Below are positions 50,929 to 59,004 of a stretch of DNA of 64,000 nt, one piece after another (within the stretch, counting starts at the first letter, position 1; every line of letters begins with the position of its first letter). Origin of the DNA: Guptibacillus spartinae (GTDB lineage: Bacteria; Bacillota; Bacilli; Bacillales; Guptibacillaceae). Where the stretch lies: positions 397,490 to 461,489 of the forward strand of contig NZ_JAQQWU010000003.1 in assembly GCF_028610625.1 (NCBI RefSeq). Reading direction: 5' to 3'. The notes below the pieces were generated by a model. That model had not been told where the DNA came from, ran no database searches, and was given only the letters and a program-made list of their open reading frames with translations. A program made the position numbers and the translations under genes.

Positions 50929-50958
50929 TGGAAGAAGTTTAGTTTTACTTCTTACACA

Positions 50959-51040
50959 AAATCGGAGCGTTTACTTAATAAAAGTGAGCGCTTTTTTCTA
51001 TGCTATCTTTTTTCTTTAATTTGGTAGAATGAACCATTAT
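50959..51040 (+). repeat. Cassette repeat R3 (divergent)
   Basis: AATCGGAGC at 50960-50968 with hairpin AGCGTTTACTT / AAGTGAGCGCT (G-T pairs) and T6. A weak distal block (TTTAATTTGGTAGAATGA) follows at about 51015-51032. Confidence 0.6.
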
Positions 51041-51096
51041 TTATGATACAATATATGTGAAATATTTCACATGCTGAATCAGAGGTGTATGCAGTT

Positions 51097-51951
51097 ATGA
51101 GTATGAAGACAAAACTACTATCAGCTTTATTTTCTACGTTGTTCTTAACCACAGCATGCTTAATAGACGGACTTACATATTCGGGTGGTGAGCTTGGTAC
51201 GGAAGAAGATATTGGATATATTGTGATCATTCTAATATTTACCGGGTTCGGTAATCTGGTATATGGCATTCCTGTATCACTATTATCAGATTGGATATCT
51301 AATAAGATACCAGCATTTCGCTTTATCATCGCAGCGTTTATACATATTTCTTTAGCTCTCGCCACGTATATTTTCATTGAAGATTTGTCTTTTTTTGCTG
51401 TTATAGTTGCCGCACTATTCTTTGCAATTGAAGAATGGCAACACAGAAAGCGTAGAAAGTTCAATCTAAAATTATTACTGGGTAACAGCTTATTTATTCT
51501 TGTTCTCTTAGTTGGATTATGGGGGTTTACTCAACTTGATTTAGAAGAAAAGACGAATAGACAGTATCTTATTCCAGAAGGGTATGAGGGTGCTATTCTC
51601 GTTAGGTACAATATGGCAGGTGAACCTGATCTGGAAAAAGTAGATGGACAAAAAGTGATTCAAATCTCTAAAAATGGTTACTATGGAGAAGCTCGAACTT
51701 CATCACATGAACCACATGGTTTATTGGAAGATACGTATTATTATGTCAATAGTGAAGGTGAACAAACCGAAATTGATCAGTCTTGTGTGTATCGTAGCCA
51801 ATTTGGAAACTATCAATTGGATGGAGAAAAGGAGATCGAATATGAAACCCTTCAAGTAACAAAAAACAATTGTGGAGAGGTTTTTGTACTTAAAGGAAGT
51901 GAACTTTATGAACAACAAGAAGAGCAGATCCTTTCTGATTTATTTTATTAA
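51097..51951 (+). CDS. Membrane protein with extracytoplasmic DUF6843-like domain
   Basis: A 284-aa protein. Four membrane helices (about 5-22, 42-62, 74-105 and 125-145) have the motif GNLVYGIPVSLLSDWISNKI. An extracellular domain follows (IPEGYEGAILVRYNMAGEP...), which I match by pattern to DUF6843. Cys pairs in SCVYRS and NNCGEV may form a disulfide. AGAGGTG (51081-51087) is 9 nt before ATG 51097. The membrane half is paralogous to the broken gene that follows. Function unknown. Confidence 0.75.
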   Translation: MSMKTKLLSALFSTLFLTTACLIDGLTYSGGELGTEEDIGYIVIILIFTGFGNLVYGIPVSLLSDWISNKIPAFRFIIAAFIHISLALATYIFIEDLSFFAVIVAALFFAIEEWQHRKRRKFNLKLLLGNSLFILVLLVGLWGFTQLDLEEKTNRQYLIPEGYEGAILVRYNMAGEPDLEKVDGQKVIQISKNGYYGEARTSSHEPHGLLEDTYYYVNSEGEQTEIDQSCVYRSQFGNYQLDGEKEIEYETLQVTKNNCGEVFVLKGSELYEQQEEQILSDLFY

Positions 51952-52032
51952 GATGAAGAATGACAGTGAGACATTGATTAGAGAATTATCAAAAACGAAA
52001 GATATATATTGCAACGCAATTGGAGGGGTTTT

Positions 52033-52506
52033 TTGAGCAAAAAAGTTACTTACAAAGAAATAGTAGTGAGAAAAATCTTTGCAGCGTCTGCAACTATTAT
52101 CCTTTTAACAGGTATATATCTTTTAGTTGCTGTTTTTCAAACTAATTCATTTTCAAGTAATCACGTTAATTCCCCTATAGAAGACATTTCCTCAATATTT
52201 GTTATGCTTTTTTTTTGAGTTTATATTTGCGGACTACCTGTTTCATTTATAAGTGATTCTTTAGCAAATTCGATTTCAATTACTATTAGAAGCAAAGAAG
52301 TATATATTGCTGCTATGCTACATATGTTTGCTGGTACCTTAATAGGGTTTGCAAGTTTGATTCCGGCTGTAACCTTTTTTATGATTGATCGAACGTTACT
52401 TACAAAACGATTGTATAATCTGCCTATCACTGCCATCATAGTTCTATCATTATGTTTTATAATATATAGATTGGATCTGAAAATTGGAGAATTAATAGGT
52501 TTTTAA
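52033..52506 (+). pseudogene. Paralogous membrane protein gene with in-frame TGA
   Basis: TTG 52033 behind GGAGGGG starts a frame with membrane helices that ends at TGA 52216-52218. The same frame then continues VYICGLPVSFISDSLANSI... to TAA 52504-52506. The continuation aligns with YGIPVSLLSDWISNKI of the intact upstream protein, so the TGA interrupts one gene. It lacks the extracytoplasmic domain. Confidence 0.75.
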
Positions 52507-52554
52507 TAATATACTTAAGATTTATCTAAACGGAGATAACCATTTCCCCTTTGT

Positions 52555-52588
52555 ATTCGGAGCTTATCTGTAATAAGATAGGCTCCTT
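52555..52588 (+). repeat. Cassette repeat R4
   Basis: ATTCGGAGC (52555-52563) with hairpin GGAGCTTATCT-GTAATA-AGATAGGCTCC (one G-T pair). No distal block was found; an unrelated terminator (52646-52680) takes its place. Confidence 0.7.
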
Positions 52589-52645
52589 TCTAGAAGAACC
52601 AGTTTCGATAAAGCTTGGGTGCTGTAACTGAAAGAGCTATGATTA

Positions 52646-52680
52646 AAAGACTGACAATCTATATATGTCAGTCTTTTTTT
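52646..52680 (+). terminator. Terminator upstream of the ECF sigma gene
   Basis: Eleven-bp stem AAAGACTGACA / TGTCAGTCTTT, then T run. Confidence 0.88.
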
Positions 52681-52804
52681 GATGGTGGATTTTTCTTCGA
52701 GATAAATGAATAGTTCCTTTAAAAAATAATATAGAGAAAAAGTAAAATAAATTGAGCCAAATGTAGCTTTCGTTTGTCTAATAGATAGAAGAAACAAAGA
52801 GAGG

Positions 52805-53332
52805 GTGATAATCATTAATCGATTAGTCAAAAAAGCTCAAGAAGGAGATGAAAAAGCCTTTCTTAAGCTTTTTCAGCAATATCAAGAAGATCTTTACCGT
52901 ATAGCCTATGCTTATGTGAAAAATCAAAATGATGCTTTGGATGTGATCCAGGAGGTGGCATATCGTTCTTTTAAAAAGATCGATACATTAAAAAATCCGG
53001 AGTATTTTAAAACTTGGTTAACCAAAATAGCTATCACATGTTCGATTGATTTAATTAGAAAGAATAAAAAGGTAATTCAATTAAAGCCAGAGTACGAAGA
53101 ATTCTTCGGTTCAGAGGATGAGGATGTTTCCCTCTCAGTTACTCTTCAAGATTTACTCGATCAGTTAAATGAAGTTGAAAAAAGCATCGTCATTTTAAGA
53201 TTCTATCAAGACTATTCATTTAAAGAAATTGCGGATTTTTTGGATTTACCATTAGGAACAGCGAAGTCAGTCCTATATCGCGCATTACATAAACTTCGAA
53301 AAAATTTTAAGGAGGTTCGTATCGGTGAATAA
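52805..53332 (+). CDS. ECF-type RNA polymerase sigma factor
   Basis: About 172-175 aa. Region 2 (LVKKAQEGDEKAFLKLFQQYQEDLYRIAYAYVKNQNDALDVIQEVAYRSFKKIDTLKNPEYFKTWLTKIAIT) and region 4 (LNEVEKSIVILRFYQDYSFKEIADFLDLPLGTAKSVLYRALHKL). It directs polymerase to stress promoters. The start is odd: GTG 52805 overlaps the only ribosome binding site (GAGGGTG), while ATT 52814 lies 6 nt after it and gives the family-like MNRLVKKAQ. It is co-transcribed with the anti-sigma gene, which overlaps its end. Confidence 0.92.
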   Translation: MIIINRLVKKAQEGDEKAFLKLFQQYQEDLYRIAYAYVKNQNDALDVIQEVAYRSFKKIDTLKNPEYFKTWLTKIAITCSIDLIRKNKKVIQLKPEYEEFFGSEDEDVSLSVTLQDLLDQLNEVEKSIVILRFYQDYSFKEIADFLDLPLGTAKSVLYRALHKLRKNFKEVRIGE

Positions 53333-54206
53333 CATAAAGGAAGAATTCAAAAAGATTGAAATCCCGAATGAAATAAATAACCGAGTTTCTTTAGGGGTTC
53401 ATCAAGCCAAAAGTGAAAAAATGAAAAAGAAAAGAACCCCAAAATGGCTTCTTGGTGCGGTAGCTTCAGTAATGATCCTGGGTACAGGATTTACTTTTGG
53501 TGGTTCATATATTGCCGGTGCTGCTGAAACATTATTTAATCAACTATTTGATTCTAGACAAAACTTTGAAGAAGCTCATCTCGAGAAGGACCCAGAATTT
53601 TATCATTTATTTGACCAAAGCTTAGCATTGGCTGAAGAGGTTTTAACAGAAGAAGAGTTTGCAGCCTATATTCAATTACTTAAAGAGCAATTTGAGATAC
53701 AGAGTGAAATACGAAAAGAGAATCGAGAACCTACTGGTGAAGAAGCAGCGAGATTACACCGAATTATGGAATTAGAGCGTTCCTACGAAAGTGAATTTGC
53801 ACTAAAGGAAGCTCAACAATTGGCAAGTTACTCGATCACAACACCCACCTATTTACCAGAAGGGTATAGACAGGATAACGAAAGTTTCTCTATCGAAAAA
53901 AAAGGAGAGGAACCCGTTATTGAATTAGACTTTAGTAATGGAGAATATAAATTTTCGACAGACCAGCTAGGAATAGATAAAAAACATGGTTTAGAAGAAT
54001 ATACCTGGAAGGATGCTAAAGAATCCGAATCATATTCTTTAAATGGAATTGAGTTTTTCTATGTTAAAACTGAAGAGAACTTTACTGGAATGAGGGTAAC
54101 ACTTCCGGAAAAGGGATACAAAATAATAATGAGTGCAGACAATTTATCAAAAAAAGAAATGGAAAAAGTATTACTGTCTATGGTTGAAAGACAAAGGAAC
54201 AGTTAG
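53325..54206 (+). CDS. Membrane-anchored anti-sigma factor, DUF4367-type
   Basis: A 293-aa protein. A short cytosolic N-terminal part (about 1-40) would bind the sigma factor, followed by one membrane helix (WLLGAVASVMILGTGFTFGGSYI). The extracellular region ends in a DUF4367-like domain (SYSITTPTYLPEGYRQDNESFSI...MVERQRNS). GTG 53325 with AAGGAGG 9 nt upstream overlaps the sigma stop by 8 nt, indicating coupled translation. The pair forms one cassette between R4 and R5. Confidence 0.9.
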   Translation: MNNIKEEFKKIEIPNEINNRVSLGVHQAKSEKMKKKRTPKWLLGAVASVMILGTGFTFGGSYIAGAAETLFNQLFDSRQNFEEAHLEKDPEFYHLFDQSLALAEEVLTEEEFAAYIQLLKEQFEIQSEIRKENREPTGEEAARLHRIMELERSYESEFALKEAQQLASYSITTPTYLPEGYRQDNESFSIEKKGEEPVIELDFSNGEYKFSTDQLGIDKKHGLEEYTWKDAKESESYSLNGIEFFYVKTEENFTGMRVTLPEKGYKIIMSADNLSKKEMEKVLLSMVERQRNS

Positions 54207-54232
54207 ATACTCCAAAGGTTGTTTCCTCCGTT

Positions 54233-54318
54233 AGCTCAGAGCTTATCTATAATAAGATAGGCTCTTTTTAGTGAAAAAGATGGATTTATTAGCTCTTATT
54301 TGAAATAATTGGTATTAA
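54233..54318 (+). repeat. Cassette repeat R5 (full form)
   Basis: Core AGCTCAGAGC (54233-54242, two changes), hairpin GAGCTTATCT / AGATAGGCTC plus T5, distal block TTTGAAATAATTGGTATTA (54299-54317). Spacing core to GAAATAATTGG is 69 nt. Confidence 0.85.
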
Positions 54319-54377
54319 TCATTTTTATTAAAATGAGATGTAAATCGAACTACTTTATGCCCTAGGAGGATTATTAT

Positions 54378-54575
54378 TTGAATACCAAAAAACTTGATTT
54401 GATCATCTTATCAACCCTGACCGTTGCAGTTCCGGTATGTACAATTCTACCGTACCTTGAAATAGTTCCGGACCTTTTACTATTCATCATCTTGCCAGTA
54501 GGAATTATCTTTTGCCTCATAGGGGTAATGGCTTCTGTTCTAAGGATACAAACCAGTGGTTGGAAACAATCATAA
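54378..54575 (+). CDS. Two-helix small membrane protein (65 aa)
   Basis: TTG 54378 behind AGGAGGATTATTAT. It has two hydrophobic helices (about 8-25 and 33-55) with short polar ends. No family recognised. It is the sole gene of the short cassette between R5 and R6. Confidence 0.7.
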   Translation: MNTKKLDLIILSTLTVAVPVCTILPYLEIVPDLLLFIILPVGIIFCLIGVMASVLRIQTSGWKQS

Positions 54576-54594
54576 CAAATATCAATGTTCCATA

Positions 54595-54624
54595 ATCTCG
54601 GAGCAAAAGTTGAGTAATAATGTA
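54595..54624 (+). repeat. Cassette repeat R6 (core only)
   Basis: Exact core ATCTCGGAGC at 54595-54604, 20 nt after the stop codon of the small membrane protein gene. The hairpin and distal block are missing. Confidence 0.7.
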
Positions 54625-54688
54625 ACGTTTCAATTTTGGGAATCTGAAGGCGCTATCCAGTCATTTTAATAATAAAAGGAGGGGTAGA

Positions 54689-54979
54689 GTGGCAAAAAGA
54701 GTTAGAGATATTATGAAATATAGACAGATTTCACTAGCCGCTTTATTTCTCTCTTTAACCTTGAGCATTATAGGAAGTATTTTTGGGAGTTGGTGGCTGG
54801 CCATTCCAGGTACTTCTCTTTTAGTGATCTTCTTTATCATATCCTTTACTTTATGGAGATGTCCGGTTTGCAAAAGAAGATTGCCACTACGATTTGATAT
54901 CGATCTTGATCTAAATGATGTGTATCGTTGTCCTTATTGCCAGACAAAATTTTTGGGTGGAGAAATAATAGAACAATGA
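54689..54979 (+). CDS. Membrane protein with C-terminal zinc ribbon
   Basis: A 96-aa protein. Two helices (about 14-32 and 36-55) are followed by a treble-clef-like zinc ribbon CPVC-x24-CPYC in the cytosol. GTG 54689 has AAAGGAGGGG upstream. Small zinc-ribbon membrane proteins of this type are common hypothetical genes in Bacillus. Function unknown. Sole gene between R6 and R7. Confidence 0.75.
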   Translation: MAKRVRDIMKYRQISLAALFLSLTLSIIGSIFGSWWLAIPGTSLLVIFFIISFTLWRCPVCKRRLPLRFDIDLDLNDVYRCPYCQTKFLGGEIIEQ

Positions 54980-54995
54980 AAGTACTTATTAAGTA

Positions 54996-55020
54996 ATCTC
55001 GGAGCGAGTCTTTAATAAGT
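54996..55020 (+). repeat. Cassette repeat R7 (core only)
   Basis: Exact core ATCTCGGAGC at 54996-55005 followed by GAGTCTTTAATAA. It is cut by the transposase relic that begins immediately after. Confidence 0.7.
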
Positions 55021-55330
55021 AGGGAGGAATGTCTCCTACACAAGGGGTATCCATCTACCATCATTTTAAAGTATTTCGCCCATTTACCGAGATAACGCGT
55101 TCCTGAAAGTGAGGTTTTTGAAATGTTATTAAAAGACTTGCTTCAATCACGACAAAGATACCTTTGTCTTCCTCTGGACTTTCCGTTTCGTTTTAATTTT
55201 ACGCTCCCACAATGTAGGCAGCCTAATCCTTCCTTAAAACGAGTTTCCCCAATGCTGGTAAAGGCATCTTTTATATCTTCATCTTCATCTTCATTCGAAA
55301 TGAAATCTTCTTTTAACCGATTGAAACGCT
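55021..55330 (-). pseudogene. IS1595-like transposase relic (N-terminal part)
   Basis: On the minus strand the frame encodes the zinc ribbon CLHCGSVKLKRNGKSRGRQRYLCRD, then TGA (55143-55145) where the fourth Cys should be, then SKSFNNISKTSLSGTRYLGKWAKYFKMM and VDGYPL. This is the N-terminal pattern of IS1595/ISXO2-type transposases. The catalytic core and terminal repeats are absent. A similar relic lies at 58440. Confidence 0.7.
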
Positions 55331-55333
55331 TAA

Positions 55334-55543
55334 TCTGATCAAGAATTTGAGAAATCAAAGTGGCAGATCGATTTAGAAAAGGAAGAAGAGTTAGAGCATC
55401 AAAGTTATGTAATGTGATCTTGGGGACAAAAAGGTCAATATGATGTTGAACTGGATGAGATTGATAGTGAGTTGGGCAGAACAGAATTTCAGCGAGATCT
55501 AGAAGATGAAAATTATGAATATGAACGTGAAACAAAGCGATGA
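55334..55543 (+). pseudogene. C-terminal fragment of an unknown acidic protein
   Basis: A plus-strand frame reads SDQEFEKSKWQIDLEKEEELEHQSYVM, a TGA, then SWGQKGQYDVELDEIDSELGRTEFQRDLEDENYEYERETKR to TGA 55541-55543. Composition is coding-like and hydrophilic. It is probably the end of a gene truncated by the IS relic. Remnants of the repeat distal block (TTTTGAATAATTAATAC, 55565-55581) follow. Confidence 0.4.
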
Positions 55544-55615
55544 TTCACTAATTCTTAATACTTGTTTTGAATAATTAATACTCCTAACAAAATTGATGTT
55601 AGAAGGAAAAGATAC

Positions 55616-55650
55616 AAAAAAACAGGCTGTCGTTAAAGTTTCGACAGCCT
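55616..55650 (-). terminator. Terminator for the minus-strand secreted/membrane gene pair
   Basis: Nine-bp stem AGGCTGTCG / CGACAGCCT; the T run lies on the minus strand (A7 at 55616-55622). Confidence 0.85.
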
Positions 55651-55665
55651 AAAACCATAAACTTA

Positions 55666-55887
55666 TTATTTTTTGTTTTCTGAATTTTTAGTTAGGGAAA
55701 AGCCTAATTGTGCTATTAGGATCCAAATAATAAACAATAGAATGTTTTTTGATATGACATATCCATCGATAGCTAAGTCGTATCCTGCCGGTATTAACAT
55801 ATCGGGAGACCTATAAATAACTATCAAGCATATAATCGCTATAATTATTATTATAAAACCTAATATTCTTTGTAGGTTAAAATTCAT
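55666..55887 (-). CDS. Two-helix small membrane protein (73 aa)
   Basis: Hydrophobic segments at about 7-26 and 48-65, with a Lys/Asn-rich tail. The start region on the minus strand (GAAAAGGAATAACTACCT then ATG) has an acceptable ribosome binding site. It follows the secreted protein gene by 29 nt. It could be an immunity-type or accessory protein for it, which is only a guess. No family recognised. Confidence 0.65.
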   Translation of the reverse strand: MNFNLQRILGFIIIIIAIICLIVIYRSPDMLIPAGYDLAIDGYVISKNILLFIIWILIAQLGFSLTKNSENKK

Positions 55888-55916
55888 AGGTAGTTATTCC
55901 TTTTCTTCGTTAATTT

Positions 55917-56522
55917 TTAATAACTAATAAGTTTATACTCACCATAAGAAGGAGTTTTAACAATGTAGGGTGATTTAGACCTAACTACACTTCCTGTTTT
56001 GGTTACTCTGGTTCCTTTTTCTACATTATACTTTACTCTATACCCCATATAAACCCTAGAATTTTTAGGTACATTTAAAGTGTAGCTCTTTGAACTAGTA
56101 ACTGTTTTTGATAATGAAAATCCTAAATTTGAATATGATCCTTCAGCAGAAACAGAAAATGTAGTTGATCTGTCCGAGCGAATCGAACCGGTATAATTTC
56201 CTGTAACAACGTTATCTGATACTCTTCTAAAAGAGGACCATTCTGTATAAGTTGAAACATTTTCTTTGGAGTATTTAACAGTTCGGATGATTGAATTAGT
56301 TCCAATATCAGATTCATTTCCAGTTTTTAATGTTCCATTTGTATCCTCGTAAAGGAATGGCTCATCTGGGTAAAATACAGGAGCTGCTGAAGGTTCGTCT
56401 TCAATTTGAACATCAGCTTCATTAAAAATTTCTTCCTCCGCGTTTGCAGAAGTATTAGTAGAACCTAAAAATGAGGTGAAAACTAGTAAAAACATAAGCA
56501 ATAGAATTACAATCTTCTTCAT
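55917..56522 (-). CDS. Secreted protein of unknown function (201 aa)
   Basis: A clear signal peptide (MKKIVILLLMFLLVFTSFLGSTNTSANA, cleavage near 28) precedes an acidic linker and a beta-rich Ser/Thr/Tyr domain (VTGNYTGSIRSDRSTTFSVSAEGSYSNLGFSLSKTVTSSKSYTLNVPKNSRVYMGYRVKYNVEKGTRV). That alternating pattern recalls aerolysin-like or surface-binding beta-hairpin proteins, but I cannot assign a family. GGAGAAAGATGAA precedes the ATG. It lies on the minus strand inside an array whose genes are mostly plus. Confidence 0.75.
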   Translation of the reverse strand: MKKIVILLLMFLLVFTSFLGSTNTSANAEEEIFNEADVQIEDEPSAAPVFYPDEPFLYEDTNGTLKTGNESDIGTNSIIRTVKYSKENVSTYTEWSSFRRVSDNVVTGNYTGSIRSDRSTTFSVSAEGSYSNLGFSLSKTVTSSKSYTLNVPKNSRVYMGYRVKYNVEKGTRVTKTGSVVRSKSPYIVKTPSYGEYKLISY

Positions 56523-56605
56523 TTCATCTTTCTCCTCAAAAAAGTATTTTTGTACAAACCTATTAATATATTACGTGATATTCGAGTCGAATTAGTTTTT
56601 TTCTC

Positions 56606-56845
56606 TTAACTACTTAATGTTTTTAAAAAAAATATACGCTCTTCGCCTCGGCATTGCTTGATTTGACTGGGGCTCTTGCGTAAGTATCTTTGCTGTATAA
56701 GTGCTCCATCCCAATTTGCATATCCTTTCAATTCACCTGTTGATTTGCTCGCTGCAAAAGCTAGAGTTGGAAATATTGTAACGATCAATGAAAGTGAAGC
56801 GGACAATATGATTGCTTTCTATTTCTACCCTACATATTTAACCTC
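56606..56845 (-). pseudogene. Broken secreted-peptide gene
   Basis: The minus-strand frame encodes a signal-peptide-like AIILSASLSLIVTIFPTLAFAASKSTGELKGYANWDGALIQQRYL... ending at 56606. Upstream there is a good ribosome binding site (AGGGGAGGT) with ATG, but the frame between it and the signal peptide contains TAG codons. Deletion or insertion damage at the 5' end is likely. The mature part is short and may be bacteriocin-like; this is uncertain. Confidence 0.4.
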
Positions 56846-57095
56846 CCCTTCCTAATAATTACATTATTGATGAAAAGTGGAGAATTGTATATATGATTGT
56901 TTCGACATTTCAGATATTTATTTCGACAACAAATTCCTATTTGAAATAAATATAGTAGTACATACCATTTTTTATAATGGGGGTAACTTCTCCTATGTCT
57001 GTGTCAACCGTCATTCCTCTTCGTCTGCACTACTCCTCAATAAAGGTTTTAAACAAGGCTATCTAACCTTAATTTATTTGTCTAACTCAGTGTAG

Positions 57096-57338
57096 CCGAT
57101 TCATCTTTTAGGAGGGAGTAAAGACCAGTTTTCAGATAAGAAACTAGGATTTATTTCTGAATTATTTGTGATAGAGGAATGCAGAGGAAAAGGTATCTCA
57201 AAACAATTGATTAAAACTGGTTTTGAACAATTAAAACAAGAAGGATACTCTGAAGTTCGTTTAAGCGTTTTTGATGGAAATCGAGCAATTAAGATATATG
57301 AAAATCTAGGCTTTAAAAAAACAGAACAATTTCTATGA
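57096..57338 (+). pseudogene. GNAT acetyltransferase, 3' remnant
   Basis: Open frame from 57096 to TGA 57336-57338 encodes the C-terminal half of a GNAT: LGFISELFVIEECRGKGISKQLIKTGFEQL (acetyl-CoA loop R-G-K-G-x-S) and DGNRAIKIYENLGFKKTEQFL. The N-terminal half is missing and no start codon with ribosome binding site exists. Confidence 0.75.
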
Positions 57339-57368
57339 GTATTTCATTATAAATAATACTCTTCCATT

Positions 57369-57393
57369 ATCTCGGAGCGATTAAAGAGTAAAT
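57369..57393 (+). repeat. Cassette repeat R8 (core only)
   Basis: Exact core ATCTCGGAGC at 57369-57378, 30 nt after the GNAT remnant stop and 36 nt before the next start. No hairpin or distal block. Confidence 0.7.
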
Positions 57394-57414
57394 AATAAGT
57401 TTAGGGAGGGAATT

Positions 57415-57990
57415 ATGGAACTAATATTTGTACGACATGGTCAAGGACAGCATACACTAGATACACCTAATAGTTTACATATAAAAAATCCTTCTCTAAC
57501 AAAAGAAGGAAAAGAGCAAGCATATTTATTAAGAGATACTTTTCATCTGAAAAGTGAAGACACGCTCATTATAAGTCCTACTCAAAGAACGCTAGAAACT
57601 GCTCAAATATGGATAGGAAGTGCGAAAGTTAAAGCAATTGTTAGTCCCCTGGTTTCTCCAAGAATGTTTCCACAAAAACAAGAATGGCGAACGCTTCCTT
57701 GTGACGTAATGATGAAACGGGAGAACATTGAAAAGGTATTTCCTGAATTTAATTTAGATCACCAGGTTTCTGAAGAGCTTTGGAAAGATGGTATAAATAC
57801 TTTACCAGAGAAAGAGTTTCGGATTATTGGAGAAGAATTCTTGAGAGGGTGCAAGCAAGAAGAGAAAGGGAATATTTATGTCGTGTCACACGATGGAACG
57901 ATCACATCCTATCGCCAGTTAATCTCAAAACGATTACTTACTAGAGATGACTTTCCCAAGGATGCTGGTTGGATAAGAATTCAGTATTAA
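57415..57990 (+). CDS. Histidine phosphatase family protein
   Basis: A 191-aa phosphoglycerate-mutase-like phosphatase. The catalytic motif FVRHGQGQHT is at the N-terminus (RHG), the second Arg in SPTQRTLETA, a Glu in SEELWKDG, and the second catalytic His in YVVSHDGTITSYR. The substrate is unknown. AGGGAGGGAATT precedes ATG 57415. It is the only gene between R8 and R9. Confidence 0.88.
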   Translation: MELIFVRHGQGQHTLDTPNSLHIKNPSLTKEGKEQAYLLRDTFHLKSEDTLIISPTQRTLETAQIWIGSAKVKAIVSPLVSPRMFPQKQEWRTLPCDVMMKRENIEKVFPEFNLDHQVSEELWKDGINTLPEKEFRIIGEEFLRGCKQEEKGNIYVVSHDGTITSYRQLISKRLLTRDDFPKDAGWIRIQY

Positions 57991-57993
57991 ACA

Positions 57994-58085
57994 AACTCGG
58001 AGCGAATCTTTAATAAAGATTCGCTCCCTTTTTCTTCAGTTATGGATTGCCTTAAGGTCATCGTTTTGAAATAATTGGTATTGAA
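57994..58085 (+). repeat. Cassette repeat R9 (full form)
   Basis: Core AACTCGGAGC (57994-58003), perfect 13-bp hairpin GGAGCGAATCTTT / AAAGATTCGCTCC (57999-58027) with T run, distal block TTTTGAAATAATTGGTATTGA (58064-58084). It starts right after the phosphatase stop codon. Confidence 0.9.
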
Positions 58086-58139
58086 TGACCTGAAACAATA
58101 TCCTAGAGGGAAATCTCGTAGAAAAGAAGGTACTATACT

Positions 58140-58424
58140 ATGTCTTTGAAGTTAGAAACTGAACGGTTAAATCTGCAGCCATTTAATAAAGAAGATGCAA
58201 GCAGAATAAAGGAGCTGGCAAATAACAAAGAATTAGCTACCATTCTTGGTCTTCCTCATCCATACGAATTAGAACTTGCCGAAGAGTGGATTGCCATACA
58301 ACCAAAACAAATTCAAAAGGGACTTGAATACCCTCTAACCATAGTAACCAAAAAGAAAAATGAGATTGTAAGGACGATTACTTTAAGGGTTAGCTAAGCT
58401 CACTTGGGAAAATACAAATAGCTC
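58140..58424 (+). pseudogene. GNAT (RimJ/RimL-type) acetyltransferase, truncated
   Basis: The N-terminal 85 residues (LKLETERLNLQPFNKEDASRIKELANNKELA..., LTIVTKKKNEIVRTITLRVS) are typical of RimL-type acetyltransferases of about 180 aa. A TAA at 58395-58397 stops the frame where homologues continue. Downstream codons AHLGKY still look homologous, then a second stop follows and the transposase relic begins. Confidence 0.7.
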
Positions 58425-58439
58425 ATTTATTCCTCTAGA

Positions 58440-58932
58440 TATTCAAAAGAAAACCTTAAGGAAGCAAATTCAGAGGATACAATGATTAATAGATTTGAGA
58501 AGTCAATGATGTTAGTTGCTGAATACGATGAATACATTAAACGGTATGCTTTCTTTTCTAATGGCAAATATCGTACACGCCAACGAAACTTATGTAAAGA
58601 TTGCCTAAAAACATTCAACGATATGACAAATAAGCAAGCCATTTGCAGGCTTACGAGAACTCCTACACGAAACGGTTAATGAACGCTTAAAACAACGTGT
58701 GAAGAAGGGCCTCTATCATGTTCAGTATGTTAATAATTTCCACATTTGCTTGAAAGGGTGGTTGGAACGTTTCCGAGGAGTAGGAACTCATTATTTGGAC
58801 AACTTTTTCTATTGGTTCCGTTGGTTGGTATGAGGGAAGGGTTTAGCATTTGATAAACGAGTAGAGCGCATGCTTATTTCAGCTTGTCAAAAATCGAATT
58901 ATTCAACAGGTCAAATGCTGAGAAGTGCATAG
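58440..58932 (+). pseudogene. IS1595-like transposase relic with internal deletion
   Basis: N-terminal zinc-ribbon part (FFSNGKYRTRQRNLCKDCLKTFNDMTN) is joined after a frameshift to the C-terminal part (LRELLHETVNERLKQRVKKG, NNFHICLKGWLERFRGVGTHYLDNFFYWFRWLV) and then to FDKRVERMLISACQKSNYSTG. The order matches an IS1595-type transposase from which the catalytic middle was lost. No terminal inverted repeats were recognised. Confidence 0.7.
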
Positions 58933-59004
58933 TTACATAGGGAAGATTTGTATGTGAAACGTATAATAGGAATTGTAGTCTAATTAAATGAGGAAGTGTT
59001 GATT

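Noticed and set aside
55085..55098. Inverted copy of the repeat core (CCGAGATAACG)
   Set aside because: It falls in the coding part of the IS1595-like relic (residues TRYLGKW) and lacks hairpin and distal block, so an 11-bp chance match is likelier than an inverted cassette site.
56877..57095. Plus-strand 72-codon frame between the broken peptide gene and the GNAT remnant
   Set aside because: No ribosome binding site, odd composition rich in Phe, Ser and Asn, and no family resemblance; treated as non-coding.
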